DNA of 64,000 nucleotides. Source: Sulfuricurvum sp. (GTDB lineage: Bacteria; Campylobacterota; Campylobacteria; Campylobacterales; Sulfurimonadaceae). Below the pieces are notes generated by a model. The model did no database searches and was not told the DNA's origin. It saw nothing but the letters and a program-made list of their open reading frames with translations. The position numbers and the translations under genes were made by a program. This document shows positions 34,174 to 44,424 of the stretch, piece after piece; positions within the stretch are counted from its first letter, which is position 1; every line of letters begins with the position of its first letter. Location of the stretch: the NCBI GenBank assembly GCA_030692765.1, contig JAUYUB010000010.1, positions 62,001 to 126,000 of the forward strand, given 5' to 3'.

Positions 34174-35702
34174 GCCTCTACGCGGTTGCGCCCTTTATGC
34201 TTTGCATCATACAGACGTTCATCCGCACCGACTTTGAGCGTTTCCAAGGATGGATAGTCTTTGCGCTGTGCGATCCCAATGCTGACAGTCACGGCTATTC
34301 GCTGTCCCTGATACATAAAATGGGCTTCTTCTACGTGCCCGCGTACCTTCTCTCCAAACGTTTTTGCACCTGAAAGGTCTGTATCTCCCAAAATCGCTAT
34401 AAACTCTTCTCCACCAAAACGCCCAACCGTATCGTTTACGCGAACTTCATCTTTGAGGATTTGAGCGAAGGCTTTGAGTACCGCATCCCCTGCTTCATGT
34501 CCATAAGTATCGTTTACCGATTTGAAAAAGTCCAGATCCAGCATAGCAACGCAATAATTACGCTCATAACGAATGTATTCTGCCTCTTTGATATCAATAA
34601 TCTCTTCGAGGGCACGCTTATTTAGCAGTTTGGTTAAAAAATCTTCTCTGGATGCCTGTGTCGCAACTGCCAGTTGGGATTCCAACGTAGCTATTTTTTG
34701 CCCCATCTCATTGACTTTGAGATTATGAGAACGCAAATCCTTACTTAGTATTTCTACTTTTTCTTCCAGTGCAGTAGCAATCGTATATAAACGCTTATGC
34801 GCTGTTTTAAAATCTTTGGGTCTATCAGACTCAAGCGCTTCAAGATTCCGCTTGACATCCCGTATTTCAGTCGTTGAACTTTCACTGCGCTCTATAAGAT
34901 CGATCAATTGTACCGAAAGTTTTTCCAAAAGTTCATCAAGTGCCCCTACCATCTCTTCAACGCTTTGTTTATCCAGAGCAATACGCATCGCAATCGCCGC
35001 TTTTATCTCTTTTTCAAACGCTTCATGAGAGAGATAATCAGGATTTTCGTGTAGTTTCTGTGTCAATATGGTTGTTTTATCATCCAACTTCGGTGCTATG
35101 GATGGTGATAGCCCCATTACCACTAACTGTGCTATGCGAGTTAGATCACCTACTTGAGCTGAAGCAGTATCAACACGCAGTCCTTCAATCGTTTTTTGTA
35201 GATTAGCGGAATCTACCTCTCCAAAATCCGATAATTTATCCAAAAAGCTGTCATCATAGACACTCAAGAAATTTTCCCATGCCTGCTTTAAAAGATCGAT
35301 TTGCGTTTTCCCTGCTTGCGATTCAATCAAGGAAATCGTTTTTTTAGCAAGAGCAGATGCATCACGATTATGCAAGGTTTTGACACTCATCGCAATGGTT
35401 TTGGTCAATTCACTCAATACTTCTACCAGGATCGATGCTTCACTTGGATTCAAACGGCTCATCTTTGAGATTAAAAATCGCACCAACTCTGCCGTAGTCT
35501 TAACCCGATACTGCTTCACTTCATCCAGTGTTTTTTTATCCATCAACGGGGTAAAGCGGTCAATACCCTGGCAGTCTTCCACTTTAACACCTGCTTTTTT
35601 AGCTTCAATACAAAAAGCTTCGGCATAAAGATCAGGAGTCCAGACTTTCCCCTCACTCTTCAAACGTTCTACGGTGTTACGTACAATTTGATTAATCGTC
35701 AT
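34170..35702 (-). CDS. Diguanylate cyclase (GGEEF domain)
   Basis: 510 residues, no membrane segment. The N-terminal 330 residues are helical with coiled-coil character and no recognised sensor. The GGDEF domain occupies about 345-510: MLDLDFFKSVNDTYGHEAGD, then RVND as the inhibitory I-site five residues before the active GGEEF, then VSIGIA. All features of an active, feedback-inhibited c-di-GMP synthase are present. Embedded between folC and lptE in a housekeeping operon. Confidence 0.92.
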   Translation of the reverse strand: MTINQIVRNTVERLKSEGKVWTPDLYAEAFCIEAKKAGVKVEDCQGIDRFTPLMDKKTLDEVKQYRVKTTAELVRFLISKMSRLNPSEASILVEVLSELTKTIAMSVKTLHNRDASALAKKTISLIESQAGKTQIDLLKQAWENFLSVYDDSFLDKLSDFGEVDSANLQKTIEGLRVDTASAQVGDLTRIAQLVVMGLSPSIAPKLDDKTTILTQKLHENPDYLSHEAFEKEIKAAIAMRIALDKQSVEEMVGALDELLEKLSVQLIDLIERSESSTTEIRDVKRNLEALESDRPKDFKTAHKRLYTIATALEEKVEILSKDLRSHNLKVNEMGQKIATLESQLAVATQASREDFLTKLLNKRALEEIIDIKEAEYIRYERNYCVAMLDLDFFKSVNDTYGHEAGDAVLKAFAQILKDEVRVNDTVGRFGGEEFIAILGDTDLSGAKTFGEKVRGHVEEAHFMYQGQRIAVTVSIGIAQRKDYPSLETLKVGADERLYDAKHKGRNRVEA

Positions 35703-35705
35703 AGC

Positions 35706-36215
35706 CTATTCCTTAGGTGGATTCGAACCTTCTGCTGCAATTTGCGCAATAAACGCATCAATCGCCTTTTGTGCACTCAAACTAATCGCACTAAAACGAG
35801 CCTTATCAGAAATAATCGCATTTGGCTCTATGTCAAAATCATACATACCTGACGTAGAATATCCCTTTGATTTACCAAGAGTATTGCGATGTATCCCCAT
35901 GCTTAGCGTTGTTCGATACGTAACAACGTATCCATTGGTATCATAGCGCAACGGTGAAAAACTAACCGATGTAATTTGAATCTTCAAATGCGTTTTAGAA
36001 GCATTTTTGGAGGTTAATGACGTGCGAAACTTGGTAATAACGGCTGTATCCACGGCATCTTTGATAATAACAGTATTTTGAGGGTCTTCTGCCGATATTA
36101 ACACTTCCGTACTGACACTCTCTCCGACAACCGATTGTGCATAATGGGCAGCACTCACATATCCACATCCTGTGAATATTATCATCGCCATTATACACCC
36201 TGCAAACATACGCAT
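35706..36215 (-). CDS. lptE: LptE-like LPS-assembly lipoprotein
   Basis: 169 residues with lipobox FTGC (Cys17) followed by GYVSAAHYAQS, the usual CGY start of LptE. The mature part is a small alpha-beta domain. LptE plugs the LptD barrel for LPS insertion. The call rests on the lipobox, size and position after leuS, which is conserved in Campylobacterota. AAGGAT precedes the ATG. Confidence 0.75.
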   Translation of the reverse strand: MRMFAGCIMAMIIFTGCGYVSAAHYAQSVVGESVSTEVLISAEDPQNTVIIKDAVDTAVITKFRTSLTSKNASKTHLKIQITSVSFSPLRYDTNGYVVTYRTTLSMGIHRNTLGKSKGYSTSGMYDFDIEPNAIISDKARFSAISLSAQKAIDAFIAQIAAEGSNPPKE

Positions 36216-36217
36216 AT

Positions 36218-38668
36218 TTATCCTTTGATGACCAAATTGACCAATTTACCGGGAATAACGATTGCCTTGACAATCTCTTTTCCCTCTATCCATTTCTCAA
36301 CGGACGCTTTGGCTATCTCAATAATCGTTTCTTCGGATTCTTGAACTCCCACTTCAATCGTGGCACGATTTTTTCCATTAACCGAGACCCCAAACGTAAG
36401 AGCATCCACTTCGAAAACCTCTTCGCATACGTTTTGTGCACCTAAATTTTTACCGCCGAAAAGGGTATGCGAAAGTTCCCAACACAGATGCGGGACAATC
36501 GGTTCGAGAATCGAGGTCAAAACCCAATACCCCTCTGTCCAAACTTTTGCATTGTTTTGTTCATTCAGTGCATTCATCGCTTCCATGACACCTGCGATCA
36601 TCGTGTTAAACGTATAACGCTCATTGTACACTTCTTGGGCGCGCTTGAGTGCTTCATAGACTTTTTTACGGGCTGTTTTTTCTTCTTTGCTAAGTGTTGA
36701 ATGATCAATTTTTGGCAAGTTGGCTGTTTTTTGCGCAAACTGGCTTCGATCGGCAAACCGTTTTAAAAACCGAAATGCCCCTTCAACAGCACTGTCGTTC
36801 CATTCCAACTCTTGCGTCGGAGGAGCGGCGAAAAGGATAAACAATCGCGCGGTATCCGCACCGTACTTTTCGATAATCGCATCAGGATCAACGGTATTGC
36901 CTTTGGACTTGGACATCTTTGCCCCGTCTTTGAGAACCATTCCCTGCGTCAACAAACGATCAAACGGCTCATCAAACTCTACATAGCCTAAATCTCTAAA
37001 TACTTTAGTGAAAAAACGGGCATAGAGTAGATGCAAAATAGCATGTTCAATCCCCCCGATATAGTGATCCACACCCATCCAGTATTTGATCTGCTCAGCT
37101 GAAAACGCTTCGCTTTCCCAATTTTTTGGAGAGGCACAAAAACGCAAGAAATACCAGCTGGATTCAACAAATGTATCCATCGTATCGGTTTCACGTATCG
37201 CATCTTTACCGCATGTAGGACATTTACAATGTTTCCATGTCGGATGTTTTTCCAGAGGGTTACCCTCTCCCGTAATTTCCACATCATGAGGCAAAGCGAT
37301 AGGGAGATTCTCTTTTTTCTCCATCACCAAACCACAGTCGTTACAATGGACAAACGGTATCGGTGCACCCCAATAACGCTGACGGGAAACACCCCAGTCT
37401 TTGAGTTTGTAATTGGTCGTTTTTTGTCCGATTTTTTCACTCTCAAAATGCTCAATCACTTTACTTTGAGCCTCTTTGGAATTGATTCCATCAAACTGCT
37501 TTGAATTAAACAATACGCCAACTTCTGTATACGCTTTGCTTAAATCCAATTCACCCTCAAGCGGCTTGATAACCGCATGAATTGGCAAATCATACTTCTT
37601 TGCGAAATCAAAATCACGATCATCATGAGCAGGAACCGCCATAACCGCACCGCTGCCGTAATCCATCAAAACAAAATTGGCAATCCATACCGGAATTTTT
37701 TCTTTCGTTAGCGGATGAATAACGTTCAATCCTAACGAAAGACCGCTTTTTTCTTTTTGACGATCAATCGATGAGCTGTTTTTCATCTCTTTGATCTGCG
37801 AGACAACTGCAGCATCCAATAACGCATTGTCAATCATATACGATACGATTGGGTGCTCAGGTGCTAGTGCCGTATACGAAACACCATAAATAGTATCAGG
37901 ACGGGTTGTAAAAACATCAAAACTTTCAAACAAACCACTTAACTTTGTCTTGCTTTCATCGTCAAAGAGCAAATCAAATGCCAAACCATTGGATTTTCCA
38001 ATCCAGTTTTCCTGCATGGTCAGAACCTGTTTTGGCCAACCACCCTCAAGTTTATGTAAATCATCCAAGAGTTCATCGCCATATTGGGTGATCTTGAAGT
38101 AGTACTGATTCATGTCTTTTTTGACGATGGGAGTATCGCATCTCCAGCAACATCCGTCCACGACTTGTTCGTTTGCCAATACCGTCATATCATGCGGACA
38201 CCAGTTCAGCATCCCTTTTTTACGATAAAGCAGCCCTTTTTCATACATATCAATGATGAAACCCTGCTCAAACTTCGTATACAGTTCATCGCTGGTAGCA
38301 AGTTCTCGATCTTTTGAAAATGAAAAACCAAGAGATGCAAACTCTTTTTTCATGTAATCGATATTGTCATACGTCCACCCTTTTGGATGGGAACCGTTTT
38401 TGATCGCCGCATTTTCAGCGGGCATACCAAAGCTGTCAAAACCGATAGGATGGAGAACATTAAACCCTTGCTGCCGATAATAACGCGCGAAGGTATCGCT
38501 GAGCGTATAGTTTCTCACATGCCCCATATGAAGTCTTCCGCTGGGAAAAGGGAACATACTTAAGATGTATTTTTTCTCTTTGCTAAAATCTTCACTTGGC
38601 TCAAAACTTTTATTTTCAAGCCAAAATTTTTGCCATTTGGCTTCAATATCTTTGGGGACGTAATTCAA
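36218..38668 (-). CDS. leuS: Leucyl-tRNA synthetase
   Basis: 816 residues, class I synthetase. HMGH (47-50), the CP1 editing domain with [13 protein letters not shown] and the zinc-finger-like Cys pairs (NWCPHD, CCWRC), and [13 protein letters not shown] are all in place. A TTG start is indicated by AGGAG eight bases upstream; no ATG gives a better fit. lptE follows after two bases. Confidence 0.96.
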   Translation of the reverse strand: MNYVPKDIEAKWQKFWLENKSFEPSEDFSKEKKYILSMFPFPSGRLHMGHVRNYTLSDTFARYYRQQGFNVLHPIGFDSFGMPAENAAIKNGSHPKGWTYDNIDYMKKEFASLGFSFSKDRELATSDELYTKFEQGFIIDMYEKGLLYRKKGMLNWCPHDMTVLANEQVVDGCCWRCDTPIVKKDMNQYYFKITQYGDELLDDLHKLEGGWPKQVLTMQENWIGKSNGLAFDLLFDDESKTKLSGLFESFDVFTTRPDTIYGVSYTALAPEHPIVSYMIDNALLDAAVVSQIKEMKNSSSIDRQKEKSGLSLGLNVIHPLTKEKIPVWIANFVLMDYGSGAVMAVPAHDDRDFDFAKKYDLPIHAVIKPLEGELDLSKAYTEVGVLFNSKQFDGINSKEAQSKVIEHFESEKIGQKTTNYKLKDWGVSRQRYWGAPIPFVHCNDCGLVMEKKENLPIALPHDVEITGEGNPLEKHPTWKHCKCPTCGKDAIRETDTMDTFVESSWYFLRFCASPKNWESEAFSAEQIKYWMGVDHYIGGIEHAILHLLYARFFTKVFRDLGYVEFDEPFDRLLTQGMVLKDGAKMSKSKGNTVDPDAIIEKYGADTARLFILFAAPPTQELEWNDSAVEGAFRFLKRFADRSQFAQKTANLPKIDHSTLSKEEKTARKKVYEALKRAQEVYNERYTFNTMIAGVMEAMNALNEQNNAKVWTEGYWVLTSILEPIVPHLCWELSHTLFGGKNLGAQNVCEEVFEVDALTFGVSVNGKNRATIEVGVQESEETIIEIAKASVEKWIEGKEIVKAIVIPGKLVNLVIKG

Positions 38669-38680
38669 AAAAACTCCTAG

Positions 38681-39652
38681 TTAAACAATGCCCTGCTCGT
38701 ATTGAGCACGCATTTTTTCTCTTTCTGCCGCATTTTTAGCTTTTTCCGCCATACTTTGACGGTACCCTGCAACACTGAATCCTGTCCATACAACGAGCTG
38801 CGCTGCAACAAAAATCGAACTGTACGTACCCACAATAACACCGATAAGCATAGGAAAACTAAAGCCTATCATAATATCTCCACCAAAAACAAAGAGTGTT
38901 AAAACCACAAAAAATACCGTCAATGACGTCAGTGTTGTACGAGACTGCGTACGAGAAACCGCTTCATTAACGATCATTACAAAATCGGTATTTTTACTCT
39001 CCTGAATGTGCTCACGTATACGATCATAAACAATAATGGTATCATGAATCGAATATCCCAAAATCATCAACAACGCCGCAACGCTTTCAATGTTAAAATC
39101 AATCTCAAAATAAGAAACAAATCCAAACGTAATGACGATGTCATGAACAATCGCGATAACAGCAGCCAAGGCAAAACGCCATTCATATCGAAACGTTACC
39201 ATCGCCATAATCGCCATCAATGTGAGTAAAAAGGCAGTTAGCCCTTTTGTCCGAAGTTCATCTCCAACTTTCGGCCCTACCATATCGACGCGGCGAATTT
39301 CAAAACTACCCGTCCCTTTTAATACTTCCTTGGCAGTGTCACCAATATCTTTGCTAAGGCCGTCTGTTGAAGCCGGAGTTTTGATAATAATCTCTTGAGG
39401 AGAGCCAAATTCAGTCACAGTAGCATGCTCAAAAAGAGTATTCTTAGCCAAATGCTCCCGTATTTTACTAATCGGAGCAACATCCGTATACTTAACCTGA
39501 ACAACGGTACCGCCGGTGAAATCAATCCCGAATGAAAACCCTTTCGTCGCTATTAAACCTATGGCCAAGAAAAACAAAACGAATGAAGCAACAAAAAAGA
39601 TTTTTCCTTTGCCCAGAAAGTTATAAATCTTGTCTTCTTTAAACAGTTCCAT
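38681..39652 (-). CDS. secF: Protein translocase subunit SecF
   Basis: 323 residues with six membrane segments. The family motifs FSFGIDFTGGTVVQVKY, the ALLMILGYSIHDTIIVYDRIRE block and GGDIMIGFSFPMLIGVIVGTYSSIF are clear. It works with SecD in proton-driven late steps of secretion. It lies two bases after secD. Confidence 0.97.
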   Translation of the reverse strand: MELFKEDKIYNFLGKGKIFFVASFVLFFLAIGLIATKGFSFGIDFTGGTVVQVKYTDVAPISKIREHLAKNTLFEHATVTEFGSPQEIIIKTPASTDGLSKDIGDTAKEVLKGTGSFEIRRVDMVGPKVGDELRTKGLTAFLLTLMAIMAMVTFRYEWRFALAAVIAIVHDIVITFGFVSYFEIDFNIESVAALLMILGYSIHDTIIVYDRIREHIQESKNTDFVMIVNEAVSRTQSRTTLTSLTVFFVVLTLFVFGGDIMIGFSFPMLIGVIVGTYSSIFVAAQLVVWTGFSVAGYRQSMAEKAKNAAEREKMRAQYEQGIV

Positions 39653-39654
39653 GA

Positions 39655-41229
39655 TTATTTACCTTTTCTCGTCATACCGAACCATAAAGCATAGTTCTTA
39701 TTTTTCTCAATTCGATCCATAAAGAGTTGATAAATTCCATATGTTCCCACGATTGCCGTGAGCATCGATGCCAAAATTCCCATACTGAGCGTTACCGCAA
39801 ATCCTTTGACAGCACCCGTTCCATATATGTATAAAATGGTACATGCAATAATCTGTGTCACATTAGAATCCAAAATCGCACGCATCGCTTTGGCATAACC
39901 CTCTTTAATCGCATTGGCAGTTGAAGAACCTAAGCGCAGCTGCTCACGAACACGTTCATTAATGATAATATTCGCGTCTACGGCAAGCCCTATATGCAGA
40001 ACAATCCCCGCCATACCAGGTAACGTTAGCGTTGCCCCCAACAAAGACATCATGGCCAAAATAATAAAAAGATTGATCACAACCGCCAAATTAGCAATAA
40101 CGCCCGCTAGTCCGTAGTAAAACATCATAAAGATGATCACCAATACGAATCCGCTGATAAGCGCCAATAATGACGCTCTGATACTGTCCGCACCCAAACT
40201 AGGACCAACAGAACGTTTTTCCATCATATAAATCGGTGCCAGCAATGCCCCTGAACGTAAAGCGATTGAGAGGTCATTCGCTTCTTCCGTCGTGTAGTTA
40301 CCACTAATCTGACCTGAACCACCGCCAATACGCTCATTAATAACCGGAGCAGAATAAACTTTTCCATCCAAAACAATCGCAAGACGTTTACCCACATTTT
40401 TACCGGTAAAGTCCCCAAAAATTTGGGCTCCTTCCGAATTGAGCGAAAAGTTTATAACAGGACGATTGTTTTGATCGTATCCCACTTGCGCATCAGTAAG
40501 CATGGTTCCATCAAGAATAGCGATTTCATGGACAAGATGTTTGACTTTCGGTTCTAGCGCATCATCAAGAAGTTTGTCTTCAAAACCAGCCGCTTCCATT
40601 TGTGTCATATCATTGGCACGCATGGCACGATCTTCATCGATTGCCATCATCTCAAGCTTTGCTGCACGAGAAATCAGTTCACGAGCACGCTGTTCTTCTT
40701 GAGCGGTCTTAATACCAGGTAATTCAACCAAAATCTTATCAACACCCTGCTTTGCAACGGTTGGCTCAGCCAGTCCAAACTGATCTAGTCGATTACGGAT
40801 AGTCTCAATGGCTTGATCTACCGACTGTACTTTTAATTTTTCAATCGCCGCTTGGGTCATTGCCAAACTGTATTGTCCTTTGGCAGAATGGACAACCGTA
40901 CCTTCCACTTTTTTCAAGTATTCGTCCATGACTACGGCATCATCTTCATCAAGAAGTTCAAAAGTGACTACATTGTTACTGGCGCTTAATCCATCAATCA
41001 AAATGTCATTATGTTCCGTAAAATGTTTTACTCCTGAAGCAATCGATTTGAGTTGAGAGGTTAATGCTTCTTCGGTCTTAACACCCAACAGCATGTGCAA
41101 ACCGCCCTGAAGATCCAGTCCCAAAGTGATTTTCGCACCGCTTTGACTTTGTGTCAAAGAAGGGATTGAAAAAATAAGCCCAAAAATTGTGGCAAAAATG
41201 AGTAAGACTACGCGGTAATTAAGCTTCAT
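39655..41229 (-). CDS. secD: Protein translocase subunit SecD
   Basis: 524 residues from the ATG at 41229 (MKLNYRVVLL), which has GAGG upstream and overlaps yajC by 11 bases. GLDLQGGLHMLLGV, the P1 periplasmic domain, and the C-terminal IVLHIGLAVDANIIINERVREQLR block are typical of SecD. Part of the yajC-secD-secF operon. Confidence 0.97.
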   Translation of the reverse strand: MKLNYRVVLLIFATIFGLIFSIPSLTQSQSGAKITLGLDLQGGLHMLLGVKTEEALTSQLKSIASGVKHFTEHNDILIDGLSASNNVVTFELLDEDDAVVMDEYLKKVEGTVVHSAKGQYSLAMTQAAIEKLKVQSVDQAIETIRNRLDQFGLAEPTVAKQGVDKILVELPGIKTAQEEQRARELISRAAKLEMMAIDEDRAMRANDMTQMEAAGFEDKLLDDALEPKVKHLVHEIAILDGTMLTDAQVGYDQNNRPVINFSLNSEGAQIFGDFTGKNVGKRLAIVLDGKVYSAPVINERIGGGSGQISGNYTTEEANDLSIALRSGALLAPIYMMEKRSVGPSLGADSIRASLLALISGFVLVIIFMMFYYGLAGVIANLAVVINLFIILAMMSLLGATLTLPGMAGIVLHIGLAVDANIIINERVREQLRLGSSTANAIKEGYAKAMRAILDSNVTQIIACTILYIYGTGAVKGFAVTLSMGILASMLTAIVGTYGIYQLFMDRIEKNKNYALWFGMTRKGK

Positions 41230-41485
41230 CCTCGTACTTTCTTGCGACAGCGTCTTTGACCAAACGCCCTTCGACATCATTATTGAATTTTACGGAGAAA
41301 AACTTCTCTTCCACTTTTTTAATTTCTACAATCAAACCACCAGTCGTAACAACCATATCCCCTTTAACCAAAGAAGCCAGCATCTCTGTATGCTTTTTAG
41401 CCTGCTGCTGTTGTGGACGGATAATAACAAAATACATGATTGCAATCAAAAATGCAAACGGGAGTAATTGGGAGACAAATTCCAT
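41219..41485 (-). CDS. yajC: Preprotein translocase subunit YajC
   Basis: 88 residues from the ATG at 41485, which has AAGGAAT upstream. One membrane segment (FAFLIAIMYFVIIRPQQQQAK) followed by the YajC domain with GDMVVTTGGLIVEIKKVEE. A minus-strand TATAAT at 41513-41518 gives a short normal leader. Confidence 0.95.
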   Translation of the reverse strand: MEFVSQLLPFAFLIAIMYFVIIRPQQQQAKKHTEMLASLVKGDMVVTTGGLIVEIKKVEEKFFSVKFNNDVEGRLVKDAVARKYEDEA

Positions 41486-41539
41486 GGAATTCCTTGAATA
41501 AAATATGACTGCATTATACTCTAAAGAGATTAACATCGG

Positions 41540-41545
41540 TATAAT
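41540..41545 (+). promoter_or_regulatory. -10 box of lnt, leaderless layout
   Basis: TATAAT preceded by CGG, then six bases (TCCCCC), then the ATG at 41552. It is divergent from the yajC promoter. Confidence 0.55.
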
Positions 41546-41551
41546 TCCCCC

Positions 41552-42769
41552 ATGAAACTACAATCAAAAACAACTTTCGAACTTCTCGTTCTCCCCCTGC
41601 TTATCGCGATCGCCTTTAGTGCATTTATATATTGGGAGCATTTCCACTTAACCTCCAAAGTCCTTAATACCTTTATGGGCCTTGGAGCGCTATATGGTCT
41701 TTTGCACGCACCCAAGCGTACCTTGCTCATCGCCGGTTTTTGGATCGGATTGTTATGGTGTTATTGGATAGGATACAGCTTTCAGTATTATGGTCTTGGC
41801 TGGGCAAAGCCTTGGGTTGCATTAGGTTTTGGAGTGGTTTATGCCCTCTATTATGGTTCTATGGGACTTACCCATAATCCCTTTCTTCGTGGAGCCATTC
41901 TTTTCGTACTTACCTATTTTTGGCCTATGGATTTTAACTGGATGCAGCCAGAGCTCATCTTTGTTGAGAGCTATATGGGATTTGAAAAATGGCAGTTTGC
42001 TTTGATTTTAGCAACACTAGCATCTACATCTTTGTTTGTTAAATACCGAAAAATCATCCCACTATTGCCCCTCATTTTTGCCATCCAGCCTACTTACACG
42101 CCTCCACAAAAGCCTGATGTACGTATCAAGCTGGTCTCTACGGATATTTCACAAGATCTTAAATGGCAAGAATCCATGATGGGTGATATTATCAATGAAA
42201 ACTTTCACCAAATAGATCTTGCAATTAATCAGGGATACGATCTCGTCGTCCTACCCGAATCAGCCTTTGTCATATACATGAATCATTATCCTGATATCGA
42301 AGAACAACTCCTAAAACGTTCACAAAAAATCGCTATCCTGACAGGAACCCTGCACGAAGAAGATTCTTTACATTACAACGTTTCGTATTTGTTTAATAAG
42401 GGAGAAATCACGGTTGCCAAAAAAACTATTCTAGTGCCGTTTGGAGAGTACATACCGCTACCGAAGATTTTACAAGATTGGGTCAATCGTCATGTGTTTG
42501 AAGGGGGATCTAATTTTGTAACCGCTGAGAAACCAACGGATTTCATCATCAAAGGGGTGAAATTTCGCAATGCGATTTGCTATGAAGCAACACGAGAGGA
42601 ACTCTATACACCCGATGCCAAATATCTGATCGCAATGAGTAATAACGGCTGGTTCGAGCCATCGATAGAACCGACCCTGCAAAATCTTTTAATACGCTTT
42701 TACGCTCGTAAAAATGGTTCAATGGTATTTCATGCTGCCAATGGCGGAGGAAGTGGAATAGTTTACTAA
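41552..42769 (+). CDS. lnt: Apolipoprotein N-acyltransferase
   Basis: 405 residues: about six N-terminal membrane segments, then a nitrilase-type domain with the Glu-Lys-Cys triad visible as LPESAF, KKTILVPFGEY and NAICYEAT. It adds the third acyl chain to lipoproteins such as the LptE-like and small lipoproteins here. The C-terminus stops soon after HAANGGGSGIV, shorter than in E. coli but like other Campylobacterota. Confidence 0.9.
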   Translation: MKLQSKTTFELLVLPLLIAIAFSAFIYWEHFHLTSKVLNTFMGLGALYGLLHAPKRTLLIAGFWIGLLWCYWIGYSFQYYGLGWAKPWVALGFGVVYALYYGSMGLTHNPFLRGAILFVLTYFWPMDFNWMQPELIFVESYMGFEKWQFALILATLASTSLFVKYRKIIPLLPLIFAIQPTYTPPQKPDVRIKLVSTDISQDLKWQESMMGDIINENFHQIDLAINQGYDLVVLPESAFVIYMNHYPDIEEQLLKRSQKIAILTGTLHEEDSLHYNVSYLFNKGEITVAKKTILVPFGEYIPLPKILQDWVNRHVFEGGSNFVTAEKPTDFIIKGVKFRNAICYEATREELYTPDAKYLIAMSNNGWFEPSIEPTLQNLLIRFYARKNGSMVFHAANGGGSGIVY

Positions 42770-42786
42770 AGAGATAAAAAGAGGAA

Positions 42787-42809
42787 GTTTACCCGTAAAT
42801 CGGGCAAAC
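42787..42809. terminator. Inverted repeat between convergent lnt and biotin carboxylase
   Basis: GTTTACCCG-TAAAT-CGGGCAAAC, a 9-bp stem with one mismatch, placed 18 bases after the lnt stop and ten before the carboxylase stop. It could serve both strands; no T tract follows, so the call is weak. Confidence 0.4.
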
Positions 42810-42818
42810 AATGTAGAC

Positions 42819-44276
42819 TTAGTGGCGAACGGCTATGTTCTTTGCATTGATCGCAGCAATCACTTGCTCGATGTGCTTCATCTTTTCTTCTTCATCTTCC
42901 ATGTTATGGATTGCATCAAGATTAAAAGTTTGTAGTTTTCCATCAAGGTAGCCCGTGTCAAGCTTACCATCAATGAAATCTTGATCACGAACGATCTGAC
43001 GGTGCAATGCGATGTTTGTCGGAACACCTTCGATGATAAACTCATCCAACGCACGTCTTGCTTTACGAACACAATCTTCCCATGTTTGAGCCGATACGAT
43101 CAATTTAGCAATCATAGAATCATAGTTTGACGGGATAAGATAGTTGGTATATGCCATACTGTCCATACGTACACCTGGACCACCCGGTGCAAGATAACGT
43201 GTAATAAGACCCGGTGATGGAACAAAGCCCATTTTCGGGTTCTCAGCATTGATACGAAACTCAATCGCATATCCGCGAAGGTGAATCTCCTCTTGCATGT
43301 AGATGAGCTTGTCACCCTCAGCAATTTGGATCATGCGCTGAATCAAATCAATACCTGAAATAAGTTCAGTTACCGGATGCTCAACCTGGACACGAGTGTT
43401 CATCTCAATGAAGTAAAAATTATCGTCTTGATCCACTAGATACTCGATCGTTCCGACACTCTCATAACCCAAACGGTACATCGCTTTTTTAGATACACGG
43501 TAAAGTTCACGACGAACATCTTTACTAAGAAGCGGGGATGGAGCGATTTCGATCACTTTTTGGTGACGACGCTGGATTGAACAGTCACGATCCCCTAAAT
43601 GGACAATGTTACCGTATTTGTCTGCAACGATTTGAATTTCAATGTGACGAGGATTTCTGAGATATTTTTCAATAAACATTTCACCACGACTAAAGAAACG
43701 AATCGATTCATTAGTAGCTGACTCATACATCTCTCTAAAATCAGATGCTTTTTCGACGATACGCATACCGCGTCCGCCTCCACCGAATGCCGCTTTGATA
43801 ATAACAGGAAAACCGATATCCGCTGCGATTTTTTCCGCCTCTTCAATATTATCAATCGGCTCATCGGTACCCGGAAGCATAGGAACGCCCACTTCACGCA
43901 TCGCTACTTTGGATGCCATTTTGTCACCAAATAAAGCAATATGCTCAGGTTTTGGACCGATAAAAATAATGCCGTTGTCGGCACACGCTTGTGCAAATTC
44001 TGCACTCTCAGAGAGGAACCCGTATCCAGGATGAATCGCATCACAATCTGCTTTTTTTGCTAAATTGATGATACGCTCATAATCCAAATATGCCGCAATC
44101 GGATCACCCATAATCGGATAACATTCATCCGCTTTACGAACCCATAAGCCACTCACGTCTGCTTCTGAAAAAACCACAACACTTTGAATTTCAAGCTCTT
44201 TACAAGCTCGTATAATACGTAATGCAATCTCACCACGGTTTGCAATCAACATTTTGCTAATTTTTTTGCATTCCAT
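42819..44276 (-). CDS. Biotin carboxylase subunit (AccC/PycA family)
   Basis: 485 residues, ATP-grasp enzyme that carboxylates biotin. ILIANRGEIALRI-like start, GGGGRGMRIV glycine loop, HIEIQIVADKYGNIVHLGDRDCSIQRRHQKVIE and FIEMNTRVQVEHPVTE are intact. It is longer than AccC (about 450) with a C-terminal tail from residue 440. PIAAYLDYERI and this tail suggest the pyruvate- or 2-oxoglutarate-carboxylase type rather than fatty-acid AccC. No partner subunit lies next to it. A TATAAT at 44312-44317 (minus) and AGAGG support its own transcription. Confidence 0.85.
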   Translation of the reverse strand: MECKKISKMLIANRGEIALRIIRACKELEIQSVVVFSEADVSGLWVRKADECYPIMGDPIAAYLDYERIINLAKKADCDAIHPGYGFLSESAEFAQACADNGIIFIGPKPEHIALFGDKMASKVAMREVGVPMLPGTDEPIDNIEEAEKIAADIGFPVIIKAAFGGGGRGMRIVEKASDFREMYESATNESIRFFSRGEMFIEKYLRNPRHIEIQIVADKYGNIVHLGDRDCSIQRRHQKVIEIAPSPLLSKDVRRELYRVSKKAMYRLGYESVGTIEYLVDQDDNFYFIEMNTRVQVEHPVTELISGIDLIQRMIQIAEGDKLIYMQEEIHLRGYAIEFRINAENPKMGFVPSPGLITRYLAPGGPGVRMDSMAYTNYLIPSNYDSMIAKLIVSAQTWEDCVRKARRALDEFIIEGVPTNIALHRQIVRDQDFIDGKLDTGYLDGKLQTFNLDAIHNMEDEEEKMKHIEQVIAAINAKNIAVRH

Positions 44277-44397
44277 CAGGTACCTCTAATTTATAGAATT
44301 TTAATTGCGAGATTATACCGACTTAACATTTAAAATGAATTAGTCCCCATACATGAACTAACCACTCATATTTCTTTGGATTTTTTAAAATACACAC

Positions 44398-44403
44398 TAT
44401 AAT
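44398..44403 (+). promoter_or_regulatory. -10 box of cysK
   Basis: TATAAT directly before an in-frame ATG at 44404, which therefore cannot be the start. Transcription should begin near 44410, leaving the ATGs at 44413 and 44425. Confidence 0.55.
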
Positions 44404-44424
44404 ATGTCAAAAATGGATTTTAAG

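Noticed and set aside
41552..42769. Lnt lacking a final membrane segment
   Set aside because: The nitrilase triad is complete, and a short C-terminus is as I recall other Campylobacterota Lnt proteins; not treated as a truncation.
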